A stretch of 64,000 bases of DNA from Blasia pusilla. Taxonomy: Eukaryota; Marchantiophyta; Marchantiopsida; Blasiales. The position numbers and the translations under genes were made by a program. The stretch covers positions 2,480,001 to 2,544,000 of the forward strand of contig CM114273.1 in NCBI GenBank assembly GCA_050084515.1, given 5' to 3'. The notes below the pieces were generated by a model. It saw nothing but the letters and a program-made list of their open reading frames with translations, did not search any database and was not told where the DNA came from. Positions 1 to 10,700 of this stretch are shown here, one piece after another. The stretch's first letter is position 1, and the number at the start of each line of letters is the position of its first letter.

Positions 1-1870
1 CTCCAGCCGCACAGCAGCCGCGCGGTTTCAGCATTCAGGACGATTCCATCCGCGACATTCATCCGTGTCAGTGACAGGGAGACGTATGTCCTGAAACGCC
101 ATCCCGGGCTCGTCTCGTTCGTCTTGGCTGTGATCGGTGCGTTGAGCTTGTCGGTGCTCGCCTCCTTCCTGCTCCTCGCGTTCATTCGATGGCCATGGAA
201 GCGCAGGCGCAGCGGTAGATTCAAAATCGACGCGAGCATAGAAGCGGATCTCAAGGCTGATGCCAACAAGTTCTCTTACAAGGAGCTGGCTCGGGCGACC
301 AGCAATTTCAGCCCCAAACAGTCGCTCGGGAAGGGGGGATTCGGAAGCGTGTACAGGGGTGTCCTGCGCGGCACTGGGCAGGAGGTAGCGATAAAGAGAG
401 TTTCCGAGGATTCCTCGCAAGGGGAGCCGGAGTTTCTGGCGGAGGTGAGAGTCCTGGGAAAGATTCGGCACCGCAATCTGGTGAGACTGCATGGCTGGTG
501 CCACGAGAGGGGAGAGCTTTTGTTGGTGTATGATTACATGCCCGGAGGCAGCCTCGACAAGCTTCTTCTCGCCGACGGCGGAACAGTGGCAAGGAGCAAC
601 CATATCCAACCGACGAAGAGCTGCCATATCCACATGAGTTTTCCTTGGGAGAAGAGGTACGTCTTGGTTCCGGATTCCAGGGCCTCGCAAAATTCATGTC
701 ATGTCTTGTTGCTCTGAAGATTGGCTGGCCGGTCGATCGATGACTGAACGAAGCGAGGATTGAGCTGTTCTCTCTTGCAGATTTAAGATCGTGCGAGACA
801 TAGCGGCAGCGCTGGTGTATCTTCATGACGAATGCGAAGAGCGAATCATCCATCGAGATGTGAAAGCAGGAAACGTCATGCTGGACGGGAACTGCAACGG
901 TCGATTGGGAGATTTCGGTTTGGCCCGCTCTTATCGACATAGCATGTGCAACCCCAAAAGCACTGCCGTGGCTGGCACTTATGGCTACTTCGCTCCCGAA
1001 TTGTATCTAACAGGTTCACTCGCAAACCTCTTCTCCATTCCATTCACACACACACACACATCTGTCTGGGGAGCACTATCTTACTGAATTCACCGAACAG
1101 AGAGATAATTAAGATCCTAAACCCAGAGCTCCAGCATTGTATCTAACAGTTTCACGCACAAACCTTTCCATTCCGAGGGGCCTGTTGATTCCATGGTCTG
1201 TATGCTCACGCATCTGTCGTCTGGAGAACACCAAGCGATTTTACAGACGGAGTGTACTGAACTTACCGAAGAGAGCAAGCATTAAGATCCTAATAGCAGC
1301 GATCGGTATTCTCCGGAGCCTGTGATGAGATTCGTAGTGTAGCGAGCGACCTTGGCGGTTTTGAGTTCTTACGATTCTTCCCATTTTCTGGCATTCCGGT
1401 GTTGCGCAGGAAGGCAAACGGATAAAACAGACGTGTTTAGCTACGGAGCTTTTCTGCTGACCGTAGCCTGCGGAAAGGAAGCATTGTATGTCGATCCGTC
1501 GGATCCTCTGGGGAAGAAATTGCTCCTGGACACTGTCTGGAAGATGTGGGAGAACTCACAATTATTAGACTGTGCGGATCCCAAGCTCGCCGGGGTGTAC
1601 GATTCTGATGAGCTATACAAAGTACTGTGTCTCGGACTTCTTTGCTCCCATCGTGATCCCGAATGCAGGCCCTCCATGCGACAGGTTCTTCTCATTCTGT
1701 CGGGAGATGCAGTTCTTCCCCCGCTCCCGAAATCAAAACCCAAACTGAAGTTCGCATTTCACGAGGTATTTGATGATCAAGAGCATAGCTCCACCACAGC
1801 ATACTTTTCCGCATCCAACAGATTAAACCTGTGGGATGTTGAGCAATCGAAGGTCGTGAACATCCCCTGA
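1..1870 (+). CDS. L-type lectin receptor-like kinase, 3' part (TM and kinase domain)
   Basis: Plasma-membrane receptor Ser/Thr kinase. The exons I infer are <1-656, 781-1013 and 1410-1870; all introns are GT-AG and phases match (449 codons plus TGA visible). The frame is open from base 1, so the extracellular region lies mostly upstream. In the visible product a TM helix falls at about residues 37-62, followed by a basic stop-transfer (WPWKRRR). The kinase domain has the Gly loop GKGGFGSVYRG, ATP-binding Lys in VAIKR, the RHRNLVRLHGWC motif typical of lectin RLKs, catalytic loop HRDVKAGNVML, DFG, and FAPEL. It is therefore an RD kinase with every catalytic residue present. The tail ends in a PLPKSKPKLKF motif common in this family. 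The linker after the GGSLDKLLL motif is longer than usual. Family assignment rests on kinase motifs because the lectin domain is outside the window; another RLK subfamily is possible but less likely. Confidence 0.9.
1001..1300 (+). repeat. Imperfect tandem duplication across the second intron of the kinase gene
   Basis: The end of exon 2 and the start of intron 2 (about 1001-1030) recur at about 1137-1166. A second block (about 1086-1120, ending ttaagatccta) recurs at about 1259-1293. In the downstream copy the splice donor ggt is altered to gtt. A short CA run (about 1047-1060) lies in the upstream copy. Confidence 0.7.
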
Positions 1871-3300
1871 CAGTAGCCGATGAGCGCTACTGACGAGGAC
1901 GAGAAAAAAAAAGAACCAAGTATCTCTTGCAGTGCTGAACCAAAATGACATCGCGCTGCAGTTGTTTAACTTCGTCACGCCATCGCCTTGTGTGAGGCGC
2001 CAGTCAGGACAATGACAGACAGTGGCTCCATCTATTTCCTTTTGGAAGTCGCCAGTTTCCGAAGTTAGCTTCTTCCACTACCGCCCCTTGAAGCCAAATG
2101 TGGCAATGTGAACAGTGAGAGAATTTATGGGCCGTTGTGCAGGATGACGGAGTTCGTCGCTTGACTTTACGTCAGGAGAAGTGTTTTTGATGCGATTGCA
2201 CCAATAGTTTGAGAGGTTTGTTAATGCTATAATTTGCAGTTGCTTCACGGCCGAGTAACTGAGAAACCCCAACAATCACGATTAGAAGTCCTTGTCCATA
2301 GCCAGAGCTGAGAGTTTCAGGTTGAAGAATACCCATGTACATACTCGAATTCGTGTGAGCTTGAGCTCCACGACGGTAATTTTTGTGCAGACTGCCATAG
2401 ATTAACACTAGCCAGAAACTCTTATTCCCTGAGACGTTACATTTCCAGTGGCTTCCGTGATCTTCACCCCACTCCTTTGTACAGAAGGGAAAGATTCAAT
2501 CGATTTCGATGCCCCTATCTATACTTGCACATACTTTTGGCGAAGCATGTTTCGATTTCGCTCCAGAAGATAGTGTGCGCCGAGGCTTTTAGTAAAGCAG
2601 CTCCAAATCATTCCCTACTCAATAGTATGAAGTGGGGCTTTTGGTGAAGCAGGTTTGAATTACTCTCAAGAGATCAGTACAAGATCATGGTTCGATAGCA
2701 TAACCATCAGCTTTAGGGAGCGCAAGATTTTTCTGAATATCGCCGAGCGGTCAGCAGAGTGTACAGGTTCCTGTAAGATCACCTTCCTATCTCTGGTTTC
2801 CCTAGTTCAATGCATGTCACCACCTCTCCACACACATATCTCGGAAGATGACCGACTCTTGCCATAGCTCTCACCCGTGAACAGCGATCGGAAGACGATG
2901 CTACGACGCACTGAGCTCGCCGCTCCTCGAAACCCGTGCACGACACCCGTTGAATCAACTTCCGCTCACTTTCCACAGTGGGGGAATGCCCACTTCTTCC
3001 TTTTCTGGTCGTGTTGTGGCCTTCAGGTTTTGACTCGACCCTCTTTTGTATTTGAATCAACTCGTTTTTATCCGCATCTTTGTTCTTCTTTCCATAGCGC
3101 ACAGGGTTTCACAGCACCTCTCCACGCAATCACCCCTTCCCAGAAAAGCACGGAGCCAGAGGCGAAACTCCCGCGTTCTCGTCTTGTCAACCCCTACGCT
3201 TTCAGTTTCTTTTCATTCGACGGAACTCCCGACGTCCGTCCGAGCATCACCATCGGGAGTCCTCCGTCGACGGCAGTAGTGAAAAGGACGCGTCTTTCGT
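1871..3300. other. Intergenic, no recognised gene
   Basis: Moderate GC sequence downstream of the kinase gene. Reading frames up to 144 codons exist (for example 2877-3311 plus), but their products show no domain, signal or splice pattern I recognise. The first few hundred bases probably hold the 3' UTR of the kinase gene. Confidence 0.5.
3218..3269. repeat. Inverted repeat (potential hairpin)
   Basis: Arms 3218-3231 and 3254-3269 pair (CGACGGA/TCCGTCG and ACTCCCG/CGGGAGT, with a 2-base bulge) around a 22-base loop. Just downstream, from about 3299, there is a second polypurine/polypyrimidine hairpin. Base composition changes abruptly to AT-rich about 60 bases later. Confidence 0.5.
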
Positions 3301-3488
3301 CTTCTTCCTGACGGGAAGAAGAAGACGGAGATATGTCATGGAGTGGCGTGGTTCCATTATTAGGGGATTATAGTTTTTTAATTCTCAATATTATTTGTTA
3401 GGCGCGTGAATTTTTTTAAATAATATCTTTTAAAAAAATAGGAAATTAATTCTATTTGGGTAGTATGCTTATGGGACGCACACTAGTT

Positions 3489-4815
3489 TCTATTATTAAA
3501 AATCTAAATATTTAAAAATATTTAATCAATTAATATTTAAAAAAAATCAACATTGAGTAGTATTGAGACAATTATTTCCACCTATTTAATAATTGGAAAA
3601 AATAGTGAAATAATAAAACAAAATAGATAATAAATTTGAATTTTGTTGTTTGAATCATATCACATGGATAGAAGTAAATAAGCATAGAAAAAGCGGATAG
3701 AGATTTGAATGGAATAGAAAAAAATTAATAATTTATTTAATATTATAATAGATGATTATAAATATTGATAAAGTGGTGTAATTATGATAAATAGACAAAA
3801 TTTTGTGCCTTAATTTGTATATTATGGAAAAATAAAATAAACTTTAATGGAGAAAAAAAGTTTTTGTTTTAAATTTTTTGGAAGGGTAAAATTATTTAGG
3901 GGATTGGATTATCATTTAAATTTGAATGGAGGATTGTAATTGCTTAGAAGAGTGGAATGTTAGTACTCTTCTAAGATTTTAGAAATCTGAAATTATATTT
4001 AAGATTTGAAATGAATAGTTTGATTAATTTTTAGAAAAAATTATGAATTCACATGTGATATTTTGGGAAAGGAAAATGAATTTTAATGGAAAAAGAAAAA
4101 TATTTTGGTAGTTAAAATTAACTAAGAAATTAATTAGTGAATGTTATTTTCGTGGGAAGAGTGGAAGGGGAAGAATAGTTATTGCTCAAAATTTTTGGAG
4201 GAATTAAATCAACTAGGGGAGATGGTTTTTATTTTTTGAAGGTGAAATTTTCTTACTCTTTTAGGTTAGGAGAGAAAAATTTGAATGATGGACAACGGTT
4301 GATTTGGGATGCTATACATGATAAACTTGATAGCATTCTTGTTGGTGATTTTTCTTCTGGTTCAAGATTATTCTTCATTGACGGGCCTCACAAAATTGGA
4401 AATAACTTTTTATGCAATCTTCTTCTTGCAAGTGTAAGAGGTGTTGGAGGCACAGCTTTAGTTGTTGCTTCATCGGGAATAGCTGTTTTGTTGTTAAATG
4501 AAGGACGCATTGCGCATTCACGTTTCAAGATTCCAATTAATGTAGATGAAAAATCCACTTGCAAGTAAGTACTACTCATTTCATGACTTTGTATTTCTTT
4601 TAATGTGGTAAAGAGAACCCTTGCCCAACATACTAATATCTTTCTGTATGTTATTTTGTAGTTTACGTAAAAAATTGTAAATTATACTTAAATTTTGAGA
4701 TTAAATATAATTCAAAAATTTAAGTATAATTTTTAAAAATGTTATTGACACCTTTTTTTAAGGCCCTTCTATTGAGGAACCCTAACACGCATGCATCGCA
4801 CGGGAAACATACTAG
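3489..4815 (+). mobile_element. Short Helitron-like element carrying a helicase remnant
   Basis: Plant Helitrons begin with TC, end with CTRR, and insert between A and T without target duplication. Here TCTATTATT starts at 3489 and CTAG ends at 4815, followed by T. A degenerate hairpin (TGC-ATC-GCA core followed by CGGG) lies just before the 3' end, as in many plant Helitrons. The sequence actagtttctattatt is found at both ends (3482-3497 and 4811-4826), so an upstream CTAG terminus abuts a TCTATTATT start twice. This suggests a head-to-tail series of related elements. The interior holds a PIF1-type helicase fragment, which supports the call. The exact termini are inferred. Confidence 0.55.
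4278..4568 (+). pseudogene. PIF1-like DNA helicase fragment (Helitron Rep/helicase remnant)
   Basis: The frame encodes the N-terminal part of a PIF1/Helitron helicase domain: LNDGQRLIWDAI, RLFFIDGP, ALVVASSGIAVLLL, and AHSRFKIPI followed by STC. These match the family pattern around Walker A and the next helicase motif. The Walker A loop is destroyed: the family has GPGGTGKT, while here it reads GPHKIGNN, which cannot bind ATP normally. The frame ends after STC at a sequence that resembles a splice donor (gtaagt). No Rep (HUH) domain or further helicase motifs are found nearby, so only about 100 of more than 1000 residues remain. Confidence 0.8.
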
Positions 4816-7800
4816 TTTCTATTATTGGAGAAAACAAGTGAGAGGCATTCCAAAAAAATTCAATAATTCTGATATATTAGAAAAGTATTTAGAAAAGAAA
4901 TAAAACATAGGTCTTGTCCACTTGTAAAGAGTTTCAAACAATGAAGAAAGGTGATTCTCTTTTTTCTTTGGATTGAAGACCTCTCTTGCTTTAATAAGAA
5001 TAAAGAAGCAAAAACCAAATACTTACCACATTGAAGTTCTTTTCAATATCTTCCATAGAAGTCTCCTAAAGTAGAAAGATATATTGTGCTAGGTATTTTT
5101 TTCCCCTATTTAAACACCTCTACTATGCAGTGGGCAAAGATCCGTTGCCTAAATCTGGTATTGAAAATAGTGTATGTCTATTCACAGACCAATTGAAAGC
5201 AACTTTTGTAGAACCAAGGGATACATGGCAAACTTTTAGAGTTCAACAAAGCAAGGAGCTAACGCAAATATTAGAATAGATTCCTCCTCCTCCTCCTTCT
5301 TATGGGGGGGCGGGATCCGACCACTTATTGAGATTTTAAATGACGTTTCACTATGCGTAACTCAAGTGTGCTTGTACTAGTACATCATGAACCAGTGGCA
5401 ATCTAGAGACATAGCAAAAACTTATGGCATTGAGTCCTTTACCACATGATTGAAATATAGATGGTCAAACACAAGTCATACTAATTTGTTGAAAATGGTA
5501 ATACATATAGATCTATCAAATCCATGTTTCCTTATATGAACATCCCATTTGGCCCTCATTTAATTGATTTAGTCCTAAACATAATGATCCTGTAAAAGGC
5601 TAATGGTAGGAGCCCCCACTTCATAATGAGAGAGTCAAGGTTTGACAATCCAAGGGCCCAGTTTATTGTGGGGATGTATTAATCAAGTCTCCAACTATGT
5701 TGCATTGAGGATTATCTATATTATAAAGTCAATATGGGTCTTCTTGTGAAAGGGAAGTTGTGTCTTTCTTTTTGGGTTTAGTAGAAGTCTTGAAAGATTG
5801 AAAAAGATGCATGTGCCATTTAGTTTTGGAAAAATTAGTAGTATTTGGTGAAATGTTTAACTACTATGACTTAAAAGAGGGAACGAAAATGAAGAGAACT
5901 ATTATTGGCATATGAAAAAACATATGTAAATTTAAGACATTTTTTAACCCTTAATGTTGATAATAGTACAAATAAACCTTCCGTTCAAGAGGAAATAGTC
6001 ATCCTTTCTCGTGGGTTTGAGCCTTCCATATTTGAGCAATACTAATATGTTTCTTTATTTTTTGGGATGCTTCTTGAGGTATGTTGAAGCCATTTGTGAA
6101 AATTTAATCAAAATATATTATCAGACATGTATGTATGTACTACTAGATTGTAAGCGTGCATGTGGTACATAGTGCATCTTTCAACTCCCTCCATTGTAGT
6201 TAGACGTAGACTAGCTAGTAACCATATTGTAGTGTTGGCAATAAGAAAGTGCAAGTGAATTTTTTAGATGTCTCATGCATATTACCATCATTTTGATAAC
6301 ATTATTAATATATAGTGGGTTTGTACCTTAAGGTACATGGAAGAAGTATATCCTTGTTTTCTTTGGATAAGATTCTTTGGATTTGCGTTATAACTATAAT
6401 TGATTGATAGGGATTATTTAAAGCAATTCATGTTAATTTGATTAGAAATTCCAAGTGATGAGCTTTATAAGACGTTCATGTTTTGCGACTTGTCTTATGC
6501 CGTCTTGCCCATCTACACTACTTTCATCTTCTTTGCTTCTTGCCCTTGACTTGGAACTTGCCTCAAATGTCTTTAACCTATCTTGACTAGTCCTCCATCT
6601 CCACGAGTGCTCACACCCCCCTTTTCCTAAGGTTAGTATGAAGGTCTGCGCTCGTCTTATCTAGCTCAAGTCCCACGACATGTTAGTCCTTCCAAGCAAA
6701 GAAATCTAATTGCCACATCAAGAGAAATATACAACTTTTTGATGCTAAGATGAGGAGGTTGGGTGCACTCTCATTTCATTATTGTATAAAAATTCTAAAT
6801 AAATATAATTGATGGGATATGGCTCTCATATACACACAACACTTGGAGAATTAAATTTTACAATGATATAATCATTGGGATATGGTCCCCTTATCAAATA
6901 TATATGGTATGTACAAGAAGCCCTAACTTCCAAAAAGTCCATGGATATTGGTTTCTCCTCACTATGGCTCCAACCATGGCACCTAATATTTTTGTGAGCA
7001 CTTGACTCACAACTGGTTGGAAAAATTATCACTACCATTTGTATTGATCGGTGCTATGCTCAACCCAAACTAAGAACCCTTATGTAACTCTCATGCTCCC
7101 AACAAAACCTCCAAAATAGCATAAAGCTAGGAATCCTAGGATGTCCCTCAAGGCCTCTCCCTTGTCTTGATATATTGCAGAGTAAGAAGAATTTGGCCAA
7201 AATATCTCATCTTATCCATAGACCATATGGATCTTCGTCGCAATTAGCTAAGTCTATGATGATCATGCTAGCGGGGATCCAAGAAACAAGTCGTGATGTG
7301 GGTCCAAGGAGGAGGGACCTTGGTGTGACTTACCAAATTCTAAACCTACACTAGCAAGTCATGAGACTACTAAGGGCAACAGAATCGACCCCAAGATTAA
7401 TTCTAGTCAAGAATAACCTTAGGTGAGAAAGGGCATAGCCATTCGTGGGGTTGAGCGCAAGACAAGAAAGTTGAGTCAAGTTCCAATCCAAGGGAAGGGA
7501 GCAAGGAACACGAGAGTAGTCAAGAAGGGCAAGACATCATGAGATTAGTCACAAAATGTAAAGGGCGGCAAGATAACCATGAGACGCCAAATGGCAAGGG
7601 TTGAGATGAACATTAGCCATAATACACAAGAAATTTGGACTCTTTGAAAACCCTTGTCATATGTTAAGAGGATCTTTCTTAGATCATATTGGTCTATCCT
7701 TAGCTTATAACACCTACTATGCGTATCTTCCCTCACCTACCAATGATGCCCATTCTCATATTCTTTTCCAAGATTATTCTTTTCCTCACACATGGCCCCT

Positions 7801-9031
7801 TTATCATATTTTTCACATATTCTTGATCTCTTACTTATTCCTTTCCCTCTTTTTGAGCATACCCGACATAGCCCCCATTATAGCCATGACTCACACCATT
7901 ATCCTCATCGTGTGAGGCAATTCAAGTCCATAACTTAACATCTATCTCCATATATATTGCCTTTGTTAACACAAGTATGATGATTATCCCTATACAAATA
8001 GAAAACTCCATTTTTCGCTCTTGATCATCAACGTTGGGCAACACCCAAAGCATATTCTAGAACATACCCAACCATAGGTAATGAAATCCTTGATCTCGTG
8101 TTGCTAATGAGGGTCCCTAGCGTGGCCATCCTACAATCACCAAGTGGATAGTCTTGACACTATTTAACTCATGCGCATGCTCCTAGCAAAAATATTTTTG
8201 TTGGGAGTTATCATTGGTACGTATGTAACTCCGAGATTGACAATAAGTATGGTTTATGCCCCACCATTTACGATATATGATCTAATATGAATTATTGTGA
8301 AGTCTCATCTCTCTCCACATAAAGGTATCCATTATACACAAAAACCCTACCCTACAGTATCGCCACTAAACTCATGCTTATTTTTACAAAAAGATTAAGC
8401 CCTCATACCTAATCTGGTAGGTATGAGGCAATAGTTGTGGTGTCCAAAGGCAACAACTTCAATGGCCCCTACACATCCCCAATGCCAATCTCCTTACACT
8501 CTAGCATTAAGGCCTTATTCTAGGCTTGGCACATATAGTCATATGTAATGACTCTCTCATGCCTACCACTAGCGGATTATATATACTATTTCTCAATAAA
8601 ATTGGCGCACTTCACACTACTCGGTTCTTACTCTCTAGGATCTCATCCACCACTAGTTCGGCATCTCACAAGTCATCAACATAACTCACCACAAAAAATA
8701 TCCAACAATAATTGCCACTCTATCCCATTGCAGGGCACTAGGACCGCCAAACTCGAATTGGCAGGCCACTAACATGACCATTGCATGGATGCTAGTCTTG
8801 CCTACAAGAGGTCAACTCCTCCAAATGATCCAACTTAAGTGCTTTTGGTGTTGTGTAAAAGCCATGGCATATGGTAGTTAATGGTGTAGTCTAGTCTTCG
8901 AATCTTGTCTTCATAAATGAACTATCAACCTCTCAAAATGTACTAATTTGTTGTTTTATTGTGTATGCACTTTATCAAAAAATCAATATTAGTATTGAAA
9001 AATCTCAACTCCCTTTCCTTTCCTTGTTAAA

Positions 9032-9034
<3 letters not shown>
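4816..9034. other. AT-rich intergenic DNA, no recognised gene
   Basis: No frame has recognisable motifs. A possible further Helitron 5' end (TCTATTATT) starts at 4818. Two diverged inverted copies of one repeat lie at about 6490-6700 and 7400-7560. A hydrophobic frame at 7661-7915 has no promoter or homology support and is not called. Confidence 0.5.
6490..7560. repeat. Pair of diverged inverted repeat copies
   Basis: The plus strand from about 6500 to 6700 resembles the reverse complement of about 7560-7360. Shared blocks appear in the same order: ttgccc...cttgac.tggaacttg..tcaa, then cacga, then cctaaggtta. The copies are strongly diverged with many indels, consistent with two old insertions of one repeat family in opposite orientation. 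Confidence 0.4.

Positions 9035-9070
<36 letters not shown>
9035..9070. repeat. (CT)18 microsatellite
   Basis: Uninterrupted CT dinucleotide run of 36 bases. Confidence 0.95.
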
Positions 9071-9072
<2 letters not shown>

Positions 9073-10267
9073 ATTTGTAAGGGGAAAAAGAACTTACGTT
9101 GTTCTAGTTATTCCTGGTTTATCTTTTAAATAATTATTTTTTGCAGTCCTCCTTTAAAATAATTGAACTTCCCATAGTTATCCAGAAAGTCATATTGTCG
9201 AGGGTATTAACCCTCTTTTTGTGAAGGCTTTGAGGGAGGTTCTATTTTTCCTTTATTTTCTTCTACTAAGCTAAATAGAGATTCGAGAATGAAAAATAAG
9301 GGGATGTAGGTAGAAGGTTCTAGTTCCTATGCTATTAAACAGAAATGTATTTTGAAAATTTAAAGAGATTCCTCATATCCTCCTTTCAAAATTTTTGTGG
9401 CATTCCTCCAATTTCTTTATTTTCCCGTATTTTATAAAAAAAATTCTATGTTTTTGGGAAATGGTTTTTTAAACAATTGAAAAGCTTGATTGGGACTCAG
9501 GGAGGGAAAGAATAAACTAAAATTTGGAAATTTCAAATTTTTTTTTCAAATGTGACGAGGAGGAATAGAAAAAGGTGGAATAAATTTTTTTCAAAACAAC
9601 GAGAATTATTTTGCTTTTAAATGTGGAGATATGGACATATGGATTTTCCTTCTCAAAATTAATGATAGAAAGCAAAAAAATTAATTTCGAAGAAAAAATT
9701 AAGTATTTCTTTTTCCAAAAAAGGGGATTTTATGTCATATTTGATCATCAAAACTCTTCAATCGAAGATTTTCCTATAATAGTATTCACATCGATTTCTT
9801 GCAAGTTTGAAAATAGAGTAGTAAGATGTATGAAAGAGCTTCACATGGCAAGTCTTCATTTTTTGGGCTTTTCAGGTCCAATTTCATCTTAGGGCATATT
9901 CAGTTAGAATATTCAAATAGGAAAATTTCCATATTCGCCTATCCAGAGTTTTTCTTAGTGAAATAGCCAAGCTTGTTCTTTATCCCAGAATTTAAAATCA
10001 TATAATGGACCTTTTCCTTATATTTTTTCATTTCTAACTCAAGTACTCGCTTGTAATTTATATTACTAATAAAATGTAGGAAAAGTTTCCATTTGACCAA
10101 TTCCTAATCCCCATCTTCTTTACATCTTTTTATTGTCCTAAAGGACAATAATCCATTAAGATTAGAAAAAAAATCCTTAAAAGGGGTATAATTATAGGAT
10201 TACGTTTCGTTTCCAATCACCACATTAATTTAAAAAAGATAAGAAGAAAACTCTGCACAAGTACAAG

Positions 10268-10700
10268 AGGGTTGTTTTGGGAGGTTACGCTCCACTTCCA
10301 TACCTTCATATAGTTGATTAAAAAATAATAATCTCTATGCTGTTCCAAGAGGATTTTTGTAAGGGATGTCGTAGTGCTTCCGAAAGCACTAGGACATCCG
10401 AAAAAAATTAAGTATTAAAATAGAAAGAAAACTCACGATCGAAGTGGTGGGTTACCTTCTAGTTCCATATATTCAGAAAATAAATTGAACTAAGATTAAA
10501 AAACTCTCTACAATTCCAAGAAGTTTTCTGTGGGTTATCCTCCACTCCCATACATTCACTAAACTGATTAATATGAAACTCTTAAAAATTCCAAGCCTAC
10601 TATCACTATCGAGGAGGTTTACGGTCCTCCTCCATATATTTACTAAATTAATTAGAATAAAATAAAAAGAAAATCTCTTCAATTCCAAAGAAACAGTCAC
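10268..10700. repeat. Diverged ~85-bp tandem repeat, about four units
   Basis: Units beginning near 10275, 10448, 10532 and 10616 share the order gggtta.cctccacttccata, attcactaaattgatta, and ctcttcaattccaag. The first two units are separated by extra sequence containing a small hairpin (agtgcttccgaaagcact, about 10372-10389). Confidence 0.6.

Noticed and set aside
28-690. 220-codon minus-strand frame
   Set aside because: It lies opposite the receptor-kinase exon, whose plus-strand product has the clear kinase motifs; it is a shadow of GC-rich coding DNA.
7661-7915. Hydrophobic 84-codon frame that could be a membrane peptide
   Set aside because: Hydrophobicity follows from AT/pyrimidine-rich sequence; there is no conserved motif, and the segment lies beside a decayed repeat copy.
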